Positions 1 through 6,912 of a stretch of 64,000 nucleotides of DNA are shown piece after piece. The number at the start of each line of letters is the position of its first letter. Within the stretch, counting starts at the first letter, position 1. The notes under the pieces are model-generated. The model had not been told where the DNA came from. It ran no database searches and was given only the letters and a program-made list of their open reading frames with translations. A program made the translations under genes and the position numbers. Source of the stretch: Saprospiraceae bacterium (GTDB lineage Bacteria; Bacteroidota; Bacteroidia; Chitinophagales; Saprospiraceae); contig JADKGD010000001.1 of NCBI GenBank assembly GCA_016717145.1, forward strand, positions 1-64,000, read 5' to 3'.

Positions 1-503
1 CGTGTGTCTTGAACAACCTATGCAGATAGGTTGATGCTGTATGATAGATGAGAGTAGGTCTCTCGGTGGCGACTGTCAGGCGTAGCTACCAAACCACCTT
101 AAGGTGCAAATGCCGAAAGACAGATGTGCTGAACGTTAAGGAAAAACGGCTGCATTGACAGCTGTAGGTGAGTGTACAGGAGTTGAACGTGAGTGAACCA
201 ATGATGAAGCCTCGTAAGGGCAATAGAAGTTATCAAAAGCAGGCAGTTACGTTTGTGCTTGCGAAAGGATCATGTGGTTACAGGACGTGATAAATGTATC
301 GGATGACCTGATTTCTGGGTACATGATAACCGGGGTTAAGTTGGCAAGAACTGTACATAGGCTATCATATGGAACAAGAGAAGTCAACATCGTACTGTAA
401 AATCGTGAGAGGAAACAGTCAGATAAGGGATGATCTGAGATGTTGGCGGCAGACCAAATCGTAGTAGTGAAGAAGACTCTGTAATGGAGTTGGAGCGAAG
501 GGT

Positions 504-1772
504 TTGGCATGTTTAGTTTACAAAAGAGTTGACAACCGATTAAAAGGGATGACCGATTATTTTGAGACAAAATCACAACCAATCACCAAGCTGATGGTGT
601 GGCAGGCGTACAAGGAAGTTAGAGCCAATAAAGGAAGCTATGGCATAGATCGTATGAGTTGGGAGTACTTAGATGTGAATCGAAGTAAAGAACTCTACAA
701 GCTATGGAACAGGCTGACTTCAGGCACGTACTTTCCATCACCTGTCAGACAAGTAGCTATACCGAAACGAGATGGTGGCGAGCGCCTTTTGGGCATCCCT
801 ACACTACTCGACAGGATAGCACAGCAAGTAGTAAAGAAACATCTGGAGTCTATATTAGAGCCACTGTTTCATGCAGATTCCTATGGTTACAGACCCAATC
901 GGAGTGCACACGATGCAGTTCGGCAGTCTAACGCAAGAACATTAAACCATGATTTTGTAATAGATCTAGACATCAAAGGGTTCTTTGACACCATAGATCA
1001 TGATCTGCTGATGAAAGCAGTGAGACACTACTGTAGTGACAGATGGGTACTGATGTATGTACAGAGATGGCTGGAAGCGGGAGTAGTTAGTAAGGACGGA
1101 ATGTACAGAGACACAATGACAGGCACACCACAGGGTGGCGTCATTAGTCCGCTGTTGGCAAATCTGTTTCTTCATGTAGTATTTGACAAATGGATGGAGA
1201 AGAATCATCCTGAGAAGCCATTTGAGCGATATGCAGATGACATTGTGGTACATTGCAAGACAGAGAAGCAGGCTTTATTTATGCTGAAAGTCATAAAGGA
1301 AAGAATGCAAAGCTGCCACTTGGAACTACATCCACTTAAGACGAAAATCGTAAATCTAAGGGGAGAATCCATAGGGATTTATCCAAAGAAATATGATTTT
1401 CTGGGATTCAGCATTAAGCCAACGGGTGTCAAGACGAAGAAAGGTGTTAAGAGCCTACCTGGCACATTTGTGAGTATCAAATCGAGAACGAGTATTTTGT
1501 GCAAATTCAGTAGCTGGTCAATTCATAAAAGGCGAAAGCCCATAGAATTATTGGCAAAAGAATTAAATCCAATGATACGGGGCATCATCAACTATTTTCA
1601 CAAGTTTGAGAATGGTAGTATGCGCTACGTCTGGAATCAACTCAATGCCCGACTACTTAAGTGGGTAAAATGGGAGAAGGGATTGTATAAGTATGCAGCC
1701 ATCCGATGGTTAAAGACAAAATACAAAGAGAGCCCGGATCTATTTGCCCATTGGAGATTGGTATATCCCTAA
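504..1772 (+). CDS. ltrA: Group II intron-encoded reverse transcriptase/maturase
   Basis: This 422-residue LtrA-type protein copies the intron RNA during retrohoming and helps it splice. The RT core is intact: the TPQGGVISPLLANLFLH block at about residues 205-221 and the catalytic YADD at about 243-246, followed by a maturase (X) region. The C-terminus ends soon after an FAHW motif and no HNH endonuclease domain follows, so it is an endonuclease-less form that would need a nick or single-stranded target. The chosen start has a purine-rich GGAGCGAAGG upstream. An internal ATG at 549 is an alternative. The reading frame is undamaged, so the element may still be active. Confidence 0.93.
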   Translation: MACLVYKRVDNRLKGMTDYFETKSQPITKLMVWQAYKEVRANKGSYGIDRMSWEYLDVNRSKELYKLWNRLTSGTYFPSPVRQVAIPKRDGGERLLGIPTLLDRIAQQVVKKHLESILEPLFHADSYGYRPNRSAHDAVRQSNARTLNHDFVIDLDIKGFFDTIDHDLLMKAVRHYCSDRWVLMYVQRWLEAGVVSKDGMYRDTMTGTPQGGVISPLLANLFLHVVFDKWMEKNHPEKPFERYADDIVVHCKTEKQALFMLKVIKERMQSCHLELHPLKTKIVNLRGESIGIYPKKYDFLGFSIKPTGVKTKKGVKSLPGTFVSIKSRTSILCKFSSWSIHKRRKPIELLAKELNPMIRGIINYFHKFENGSMRYVWNQLNARLLKWVKWEKGLYKYAAIRWLKTKYKESPDLFAHWRLVYP

Positions 1773-1807
1773 AGGTATATTATCTTTGTGTGATTTACAA
1801 ACATGAA

Positions 1808-1841
1808 GAGCCGTGTGAAGGGAGACTTTCACGCACGGTTC
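1808..1841 (+). other. Group II intron domain V
   Basis: A 34-base hairpin starts GAGCCGTGTG and closes with the complementary CACGGTTC, with a GAGA-like terminal loop. This is the catalytic core domain of group II introns. A domain VI-like stem lies immediately downstream and the maturase gene ends 36 bases upstream, the expected positions. Confidence 0.88.
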
Positions 1842-1922
1842 CGTGAGAACGTAGGGGTGAGATTCCCCTGCGTGACTCGATTACTTGTCATCAAATTCAA
1901 AAAGAAGAACCAAGAGTAAGAA

Positions 1923-2261
1923 ATGGGAAGTTGTTTAGAAATAATAAGTGATCACAATTTAGAATTCAAATCTGGGCAAAAAACGCTATGTGAGTTCTCA
2001 AATAGAATCAGGTGGGGCAACTTGATGTCATATATTCCAAAATTAGTAAAGGCAATTGGCGGAAAGAATTTAATCTTCTTTGAAGATGACAGATTTCAAG
2101 ACACAACAGATTTGTGCTATCAAGGAAAAAATATAAATGAAATTTCTTCTGCAATGAAATCTCAATGGGAACCAACGAAGCTCGAAGAAATTGTCAAACT
2201 TAAAAACATTCACAAAGTAAAGTATGGATGGTATTATCAAACAATCAAAGACGACATATAA
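1923..2261 (+). CDS. Hypothetical protein in first cassette
   Basis: I do not recognise this 112-residue protein. It has no signal peptide or membrane segment and is soluble, acidic and lysine-rich, with a Trp/Tyr-containing C-terminus. An in-frame stop just upstream of the ATG sets the start. Its TAA stop lies inside the left arm (ATATAAC) of the attC-like element at 2256, the arrangement seen at several other sites in this window and typical of integron cassette genes. The group II intron ends about 45 bases upstream, so its original promoter may have been displaced. Confidence 0.55.
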   Translation: MGSCLEIISDHNLEFKSGQKTLCEFSNRIRWGNLMSYIPKLVKAIGGKNLIFFEDDRFQDTTDLCYQGKNINEISSAMKSQWEPTKLEEIVKLKNIHKVKYGWYYQTIKDDI

Positions 2262-2324
2262 CAAGCGATGATCATGTCAGATTGGCTATCGCCAAATCCG
2301 ACAGATATCGCTGGGCCGTTATAG
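2256..2324 (+). repeat. attC-like cassette site A
   Basis: The outer arms are ATATAAC at 2256 and GTTATAG at 2318. The inner arms are AGCGATGAT (2264) and ATATCGCT (about 2305), with a CTATCG centre. The inner arms differ from the usual GGCTAT/ATAGCC of the other sites but remain complementary, which is compensatory change. Unpaired bases lie between the inner and outer arms on the right side. The shape matches an integron attC site, although the right core is not the canonical GTTRRRY. Confidence 0.6.
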
Positions 2325-2410
2325 CTCATGAAAGAAGATCAAAACGATCCACAAATAAAATCACCATGTAAGCAAAGATTATTGCTTTGGTTAATTTAAG
2401 ATCCCTGAAT

Positions 2411-2503
2411 GGTGAAGGACAAAACACAATAAATCTGTCTGAACTTCCCACAGGAATCCTTATCTTTGTCGTCGGAGACGAGACCAGAGATATAAAGTTT
2501 TGA
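2411..2503 (+). pseudogene. Remnant of T9SS sorting domain
   Basis: Thirty sense codons ending in TGA read GEGQNTINLSELPTGILIF and so on, which is the end of a type A T9SS C-terminal sorting domain. Nothing upstream continues the protein. The same tail occurs nearly intact at about 12700-12812 and, decayed, at 39688. It lies just before the gene at 2515, and its terminal GAAGGA may serve as that gene's ribosome-binding sequence. Confidence 0.7.
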
Positions 2504-2514
2504 AGGATTAAAAT

Positions 2515-3042
2515 ATGGCAAATAGAAATAGAATAGATGTTTGGATAGACAGATTGACCAATAGCATAGTTAATACTATTTCTGGTGACAGCTTGCCTAC
2601 TGATGTCATAGAAGTAACTACTCAAGATCTGAAACTCGTAACAAAATCTAGGGGTTGGAACTTCAATTGGAAAGGCGAGCTAAAGAAAGGTGGTACTAAA
2701 GTCTATAAGTTAACCGTTGTTAATAACTCAGATATCATACAAGGTCTTATAAGCATTGAAGATAAAGGAGACCACATCTTTGTCAACCTTATAGAAAATG
2801 CCCCATTTAACATTGGCAAAAAGAAACTTTACGAAGGTGTTCCGGGTAATCTTTTCGCTTTTGCTTGTAAACTGAGTTGGGATAATGGAAACCAAGGTTT
2901 CGTCTCTTTTATTTCTAAAACTACACTTATGGAACATTATAACAAAACCCTTGGAGCTGTGAACGTTTTCGATAAAAGAATGGTTATAGAACCTAGAGAA
3001 GCATTAAAACTAATAAAGCAATATTTTCCAGAATTAAAATAA
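2515..3042 (+). CDS. GNAT-fold protein, probable toxin of a two-gene module
   Basis: This 175-residue protein has a C-terminal half (about 95-170) that resembles a small GNAT acetyltransferase core: the segment EGVPGNLFAFACKLSWD, then GFVSFISKT, then HYNKTLGA. The N-terminal half is not recognised. It is followed after 8 bases by a 60-residue protein, and a damaged copy of the same two-gene unit lies at 3338-3937. Small size, pairing and location in a cassette suggest a toxin-antitoxin-like or addiction module; that function is inferred. The fold assignment is by eye and needs a profile search. GAAGGA lies just upstream of the ATG. Confidence 0.6.
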   Translation: MANRNRIDVWIDRLTNSIVNTISGDSLPTDVIEVTTQDLKLVTKSRGWNFNWKGELKKGGTKVYKLTVVNNSDIIQGLISIEDKGDHIFVNLIENAPFNIGKKKLYEGVPGNLFAFACKLSWDNGNQGFVSFISKTTLMEHYNKTLGAVNVFDKRMVIEPREALKLIKQYFPELK

Positions 3043-3050
3043 ATTGTATC

Positions 3051-3233
3051 ATGAAACTAGCCATTGAGCCTAAAGAAATAGACTTGGTAGTCGAACCTCA
3101 CAAATATACAAAATCTGACACAGAACTGATGTCCAAAATAATAAGACACTATAATTCTACAGGTGAATTATTGATACTAAAAAAGACTAAAGCAGAATCA
3201 AAACCTAAGAAAGAATTAATCACGAAGCCATAA
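3051..3233 (+). CDS. Small partner protein (antitoxin-like)
   Basis: This 60-residue protein contains an IDLVVEP motif, a short helical middle and a basic KPKKELITKP tail. It begins 8 bases after the GNAT-fold gene, so the two are almost certainly co-transcribed. A 61-residue paralogue at 3752 shares the IEPK, VVEP and KPKKELITKP segments. Its TAA stop lies inside the left arm (GCCATAAC) of attC-like site B. Short length and tight pairing suggest an antitoxin or neutralising partner; no DNA-binding fold is evident. Confidence 0.6.
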   Translation: MKLAIEPKEIDLVVEPHKYTKSDTELMSKIIRHYNSTGELLILKKTKAESKPKKELITKP

Positions 3234-3293
3234 CCATGCACTGGACGTACAGCTTCCCTATCGGTCAGCCGTCACATAGCTTTGACGTTAGCG
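3227..3293 (+). repeat. attC-like cassette site B
   Basis: The left arm GCCATAAC (3227) contains the stop codon of the preceding gene, and the right arm is GTTAGCG (3287). The conserved centre ACAGCTTCCCTATCGGTCAGC and the right inner arm CACATAGCT are present, but the left inner arm (GCACTGG) pairs poorly, so this copy may be partly degraded. The left arm is nearly complementary to the start of the same cassette (GTTATAGCT at 2318), as expected if the unit once circularised. Confidence 0.6.
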
Positions 3294-3337
3294 GGCATTC
3301 TAAATGCGACCACGATTAACATTCGAAGTGATGAAAT

Positions 3338-3745
3338 ATGGACAAATCAATAAAAGAAATATTGTGGAATCAATTCGGAGCAAGTATTGATATGCTGACA
3401 AGTGCAATCACAAATTGTCCAGACGACTATTTTACGACTCACAGACGATTTTATTATATTGCTTTTCATAGTACAATTTTCAATATAATAGAAAATGCAC
3501 CTTTTAACATTGGTAAGAAGAAAGGTTATGAAGGTGTCCCTGGAAATTTGTTCGCTTATGCTTGCAGACTGAGTTGGGATAATGGGAAACCAAGGACTAG
3601 TATCATTTGTTTCTAAATCTAGGTTAGTTCGATCATTACGAAAAAATCATTAGGTGCAGTACATGTTGGCGGTTTCAAAATGGTCATTTTCCCTAAACCA
3701 GCATTCCAGCTTATAAAACAATATTATCCACATTTAGTAAAATAA
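3338..3745 (+). pseudogene. Broken chimera: DinB-like N-terminus joined to GNAT-like C-terminus
   Basis: The first 48 residues (MDKSIKEILWNQFGAS, then FYYIAFHSTIF) look like the N-terminus of a DinB/DUF1572-type protein. At residue 50 the sequence switches to IIENAPFNIGKKK, the C-terminal half of the GNAT-fold protein at 2515. The frame then breaks after LSWDNGK, and the rest (SFVSKS, LGAVHVGG, QLIKQYYP) is found in other frames up to 3745. The junction lies at a stretch similar to the 2515 gene, which suggests recombination between cassettes followed by decay. The first 92 codons remain open. Confidence 0.7.
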
Positions 3746-3751
3746 ATAGCA

Positions 3752-3937
3752 ATGAGATTAGGAATAGAACCAAAAGGTGTTGATTTTGTAGTAGAGCCAA
3801 CAAAACAAACTAAAGCTGATAGAGAATTCATATCACAAGTTATTGCACATTACAAAGCAACAGGTGAAATCACCAGAACTCCACTTCCCAAAATTAAGCA
3901 ATCAAAACCGAAAAAAGAATTAATCACGAAGCCATAA
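3752..3937 (+). CDS. Small partner protein, second copy
   Basis: This 61-residue paralogue of the protein at 3051 keeps the N-terminal IEPK, the VVEP motif and an identical KPKKELITKP end, while its middle differs. It is intact although its upstream partner is broken, so it may persist as a solitary antitoxin giving protection against the 2515 protein (inferred). Its TAA stop lies within the left arm of attC-like site C. Confidence 0.6.
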   Translation: MRLGIEPKGVDFVVEPTKQTKADREFISQVIAHYKATGEITRTPLPKIKQSKPKKELITKP

Positions 3938-4000
3938 CACAGGCTACCACGGACATCTCGCCCTATCGGGACGAGCCGTCGGGTAGCCAAACCGTTAGCA
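3931..4000 (+). repeat. attC-like cassette site C
   Basis: The outer arms are GCCATAAC (3931) and GTTAGCA (3994). The inner arms GGCTACC and GGTAGCC are perfectly complementary and differ from the other copies. The centre forms its own stem, CTCGCCC-tat-CGGGACGAG. An AAA extrahelical stretch lies between the right inner arm and the CCGTTAG core. This is one of the best examples of compensatory change in the family. Confidence 0.65.
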
Positions 4001-4024
4001 CCCATTTTAAAAGACAAGCAGAGC

Positions 4025-5797
4025 ATGGAAATAAATTTCACAGGAAAGTATAAATCAATAACATCTTTTACTTGGACTGACATTCCAGAATTTGTCGTCA
4101 TTACTGGACCAAATAGGACAGGTAAATCCCAACTCCTTGACTTGATATATAATACTCTAATTAATAAGCGTGGGACTACAGAACGAGTACAGATATCTGG
4201 AAAATCAATTCAACAAAATGAAGTGATATTATTATTGAAAGGAGTGGCAATTACAAAATACAAGCCATGTAAACTTGTCGACCATTCAGCAACAGATGGA
4301 CGGCTATTACAATAATTTTAAGGGCGGGAATTATCGAAACAATGAGGAAGGACACATTAAAGTATTTAGTGCTTGTTTGGAAGTGATAAAAAAAACAGGA
4401 AAGCAATTTAATACAGTAACCAAAGAAGAATTCTACAATTATTTCCCAGAAATATTAATTGAACAAGAAAGTCAACTTAGTCAAAAAATTGGTGAAGTAT
4501 TCTACAACTACAGGCTATCCGAGATAGAACTTCAAGCAAAAAAGGAAACAGACGAGTCAATCAAAAAGCAAATTGGAGAAAAGCCATGGATTGTACTCAG
4601 AGAAATTATAAAAGAATCCAAATTACCTTTTGACATTAATGACCCTTCCAATAATGGAATTAGAGATGGTTTTCAACTAAGGTTGACACATCAAATTCTA
4701 AAAGAGGAAATAAATTTCAATGACTTATCCTCTGGCGAAAAGGTACTTATTGCTTTAGTTTTTTATTTGTACAATTCACAGGAAAAAAAAGTATTTCCAA
4801 AGCTTCTTCTCCTGGACGAACCTGATGCTCATTTGCATCCATCAATGTCTCAACAATTCCTTAATGTTATTAAAAATGTACTTGTAGATAAGTTTGGGGT
4901 TCAGGTAATAATGACAACCCATTCACCATCTACAGTTATTCTTGCTCCCAGTGACTCAATTTATGAAATGTCAAGATTTGAGCCGAGAATAAGAAAGTCT
5001 CCATCTAAAAATCATTCGGTTTCGTTGTTAACCGCTGGATTGGTTTACGTAGGAGAAGGAACTAAATATTTTCTGGTTGAGGACAACGATGATGTTGTGT
5101 TTTACTCCTTTATATACAATCAATTAACGACAGACAATCAAATAGATGCCGACATCCCCCTGGTCTTTATACCAGCTTCTACAAAGGACAAATCAGGTGG
5201 AAAAGATGTTGTTCAGAATTGGGTAAATAAATTACAAACATCTGGCCTAGTTAACATTGTACAAGGGTTAATTGACGCTGACAGTGGGAATGCTACTTCT
5301 GCGGGCTTATACAAAATCGACAGGTATAGTATTGAAAATTATTTAGTTGACCCAATATTGGTCTATGCTGCCTTGATTGACAAAGAAAAAATCATCCAGT
5401 TGGTAACCTAAAGTTATCATTAGGTGAGGAGTATAAGTTGAAATCTTTGCCAAGCGATATTTTGCAAGCTATAGCCGACTCAATTTTTGCAATTGTAGAG
5501 CCTGAGTTGAGTAAATATTTCGCAGACTATAATCCCACAACTGACAATGTAAGGACGGAAGTTTTATTTATTAATGGAGCAAAATTGCAGTATCCAATGT
5601 GGCTCCTAAATAGACGAGGTAAAACTATTCTGAATGAAGTTTACAATAATATTTTTTCAAGCACCACAATAAATTTCACCACTCTGTTCAAAGCATTAAA
5701 AAAACTAAACATGTTCCCAAAGGACATAGTTGACAAATTAGTAGAATTAAAAACGGGTGCCAACAGTATGTATGTGCCATTGCGGGGTGAACAGTAA
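4025..5797 (+). pseudogene. OLD-like AAA ATPase/TOPRIM protein, two frameshifts
   Basis: Three consecutive open segments (4025-4315, 4275-5411, 5438-5797) form one OLD-family protein of about 590 residues. Visible parts are a Walker A GPNRTGKS near residue 30, an LSSGEK signature, Walker B LLLLDEPDAHLHPS, a TTHSPS switch, and a TOPRIM-like region (FLVEDNDD, then GLIDADSGN). Such proteins are nucleases, often phage-defence components, and work alone or with a helicase partner. None is seen here, so it would be a solitary OLD. Frame changes occur near 4270-4310 and in an A-rich run near 5390. It occupies its own cassette unit after site C. Decay or sequencing indels could explain the breaks. 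Confidence 0.75.
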
Positions 5798-5854
5798 ATT
5801 TGTAATTTAGTTCTCGATCAACGTTCGGGTTCGTGGGACAGTTTGAGAGTGGTC

Positions 5855-5925
5855 GGGCAAATCAGTCGTACCTCCTTCATTTGCCCTCCTATACCCGCAA
5901 CGTCACATACACCAAGTTACATCAG
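5855..5925 (+). repeat. Diverged cassette boundary ending GTTACATCAG
   Basis: A GGGCAAAT/ATTTGCCC stem (5855 and 5879) is followed by CGTCACATAC and then GTTACATCAG at 5916-5925. That last decamer is the exact reverse complement of the CTGATGTAAC that ends the same unit at 6650, so 5916 is the left edge of the HigBA cassette. The inner part resembles the other sites only weakly. Confidence 0.5.
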
Positions 5926-5940
5926 ATTATCATAAAAATA

Positions 5941-5973
5941 TTTGTTCCATATAAAGAAACTTTTGTATCTTTG
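5941..5973 (+). promoter_or_regulatory. Bacteroidota promoter of the first HigBA module
   Basis: TTTG at 5941-5944, 21 bases, then TATCTTTG at 5966-5973, matching the Bacteroidota sigma-A consensus. The toxin ATG begins only four bases after the -7 box, so the transcript should be leaderless or nearly so. Confidence 0.7.
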
Positions 5974-5976
5974 TGA

Positions 5977-6333
5977 ATGCGAAAGTTATCAAAACCGATA
6001 AAAGTTAAATTGCTAGATGAAGCAACTAGCTATTTCGATGAAATTGATGAAAAAATTAAAGCTAAATTTTTCAAATCCTTCGAAAAAGTAGAATCAGGAC
6101 ATAAAGGTGATTGGTTCAAACATTTGGAAGATGAAATTTGGGAATTTAGAGAACGTGATTCATCCAAATTTTATAGAATTTTTGCATTTTGGGACCCAAC
6201 TCTAGACAAGCAAACCCTAATTGTTGGAACACATGGTTTAGATAAGAAAACTAATAAAACTCCAAGGCATGAAATTGAAAAAGCCAAACGAAGCATGAAC
6301 AAATATTTTGAACAAAAAAAAGATAAAATATGA
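5977..6333 (+). CDS. higB: HigB-type toxin, Gp49-like
   Basis: This 118-residue type II toxin of the RelE/ParE superfamily belongs to the phage Gp49-like HigB branch, whose members cleave mRNA on the ribosome. Supporting segments are the basic N-terminus, the HLEDEIWEFRERD strand region with conserved Arg, and FWDP...LIVGTHGLDKKT. It overlaps the antitoxin by the 4-bp ATGA, giving toxin-first order as in hig operons. It sits inside a cassette whose two ends are exact complements (5916 and 6650). The promoter is internal to the cassette, so expression does not depend on an integron promoter. Confidence 0.9.
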   Translation: MRKLSKPIKVKLLDEATSYFDEIDEKIKAKFFKSFEKVESGHKGDWFKHLEDEIWEFRERDSSKFYRIFAFWDPTLDKQTLIVGTHGLDKKTNKTPRHEIEKAKRSMNKYFEQKKDKI

Positions 6334-6638
6334 AACTCACAAGTGTAGAAGAATTGAAAGAAAAACATTTAGGCAAAATCGGAACACCTAAGCGTGATAA
6401 GTATGAACAAGAGCTCAAAATTGAGTTACTCGCTGAAGAAATAAAAGCCTTGAGAATTTCAAATAATTTAACACAGGATCAATTGGGTGAATTAGTAGGT
6501 GTACAAAGAGCTCAAATATCAAAGCTAGAAAACGGTAAATCAAATATAACAATTGGTACACTATTAAAAGTGATGAATGCCCTAAAAGCAAAAGTTAGTT
6601 TTAATATTGAGAAATTAGGAGAAGTACAAATGGTATAA
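6330..6638 (+). CDS. higA: HigA-type antitoxin, XRE family
   Basis: This 102-residue protein has a C-terminal Cro/C1 helix-turn-helix (about 40-95: NNLTQDQLGELVGVQRAQIS, then LENGKSNI). It should neutralise the HigB toxin encoded just upstream and repress the shared promoter at 5941. The start overlaps the toxin stop (ATGA), which implies translational coupling. The protein is lysine-rich and full length for this family. Confidence 0.9.
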   Translation: MKLTSVEELKEKHLGKIGTPKRDKYEQELKIELLAEEIKALRISNNLTQDQLGELVGVQRAQISKLENGKSNITIGTLLKVMNALKAKVSFNIEKLGEVQMV

Positions 6639-6649
6639 AATAAAAACCT

Positions 6650-6720
6650 GATGTAACAACGGCTATGATGGACAGCTTCCCTATCGGTCAGCCGCCACAT
6701 AACCTTGGACGTTATCAGCA
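6650..6720 (+). repeat. attC-like cassette site D
   Basis: The left outer arm CTGATGTAAC (6650-6659) is the perfect 10/10 complement of the cassette's own start at 5916. The inner arms are GGCTATGATGG and CCACATAACC, with a CAGCTTCCCTATCGGTCAGC centre, and the right core is GTTATCAG (6713). The pattern follows TAACAACGG...GGACGTTAT, resembling Vibrio-type attC ends in spacing and sequence. Confidence 0.68.
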
Positions 6721-6817
6721 ACCCTAACCAACCGACAGTGCAACGACTAAACGACAGTGAGAAATGAAAAAAGGAAACCCTTCGCAAAATCAAAAGAACT
6801 GCAAAGCCTACACACAA

Positions 6818-6850
6818 GCCAACGCTTTTGCAGCACATTTGCTTTTGCCC
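6818..6850 (+). repeat. Left copy of a repeat bounding the Wadjet-like locus
   Basis: GCCAACGCTTTTGCAGCACA continues into TTTGCTTTTGCCC. An imperfect copy in the same orientation lies at 12168-12203, just after the last gene of the SMC locus. The two copies enclose only that locus. The bases from 6720 to 6817 hold no gene I can recognise. Confidence 0.55.
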
Positions 6851-6912
6851 AACCGCACCAAATACCCGACAGCATTTTTTACATTTGACACTAACTTTTA
6901 TGACTTCCGATA

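Larger units (their letters stand above)
2..1876 (+). mobile_element. Group II intron, nearly complete
   Basis: The left edge starts with a GTGTGTC-like 5' boundary. A structured non-coding 5' part of about 500 bases follows, then an open maturase gene (504-1772), a domain V hairpin (1808-1841) and a domain VI-like hairpin (about 1848-1873) ending in GTGAC near 1874-1876. That order is diagnostic of a bacterial group II retro-intron. Only about one base of 5' exon is inside the window, so the insertion site cannot be fully read. The 3' exon continues directly into the leader of the small gene at 1923, which is not itself interrupted, because an in-frame stop lies just before its ATG. Exact splice ends are inferred from consensus, with an error of about two bases. 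Confidence 0.88.

Noticed and set aside
2256..2324. Reading the recurrent inverted repeats as ordinary transcription terminators.
   Set aside because: No T-run follows them, the outer arms and TATC centre are conserved in sequence, the orientation is constant, and several unit starts complement the next left arm, none of which terminators require.
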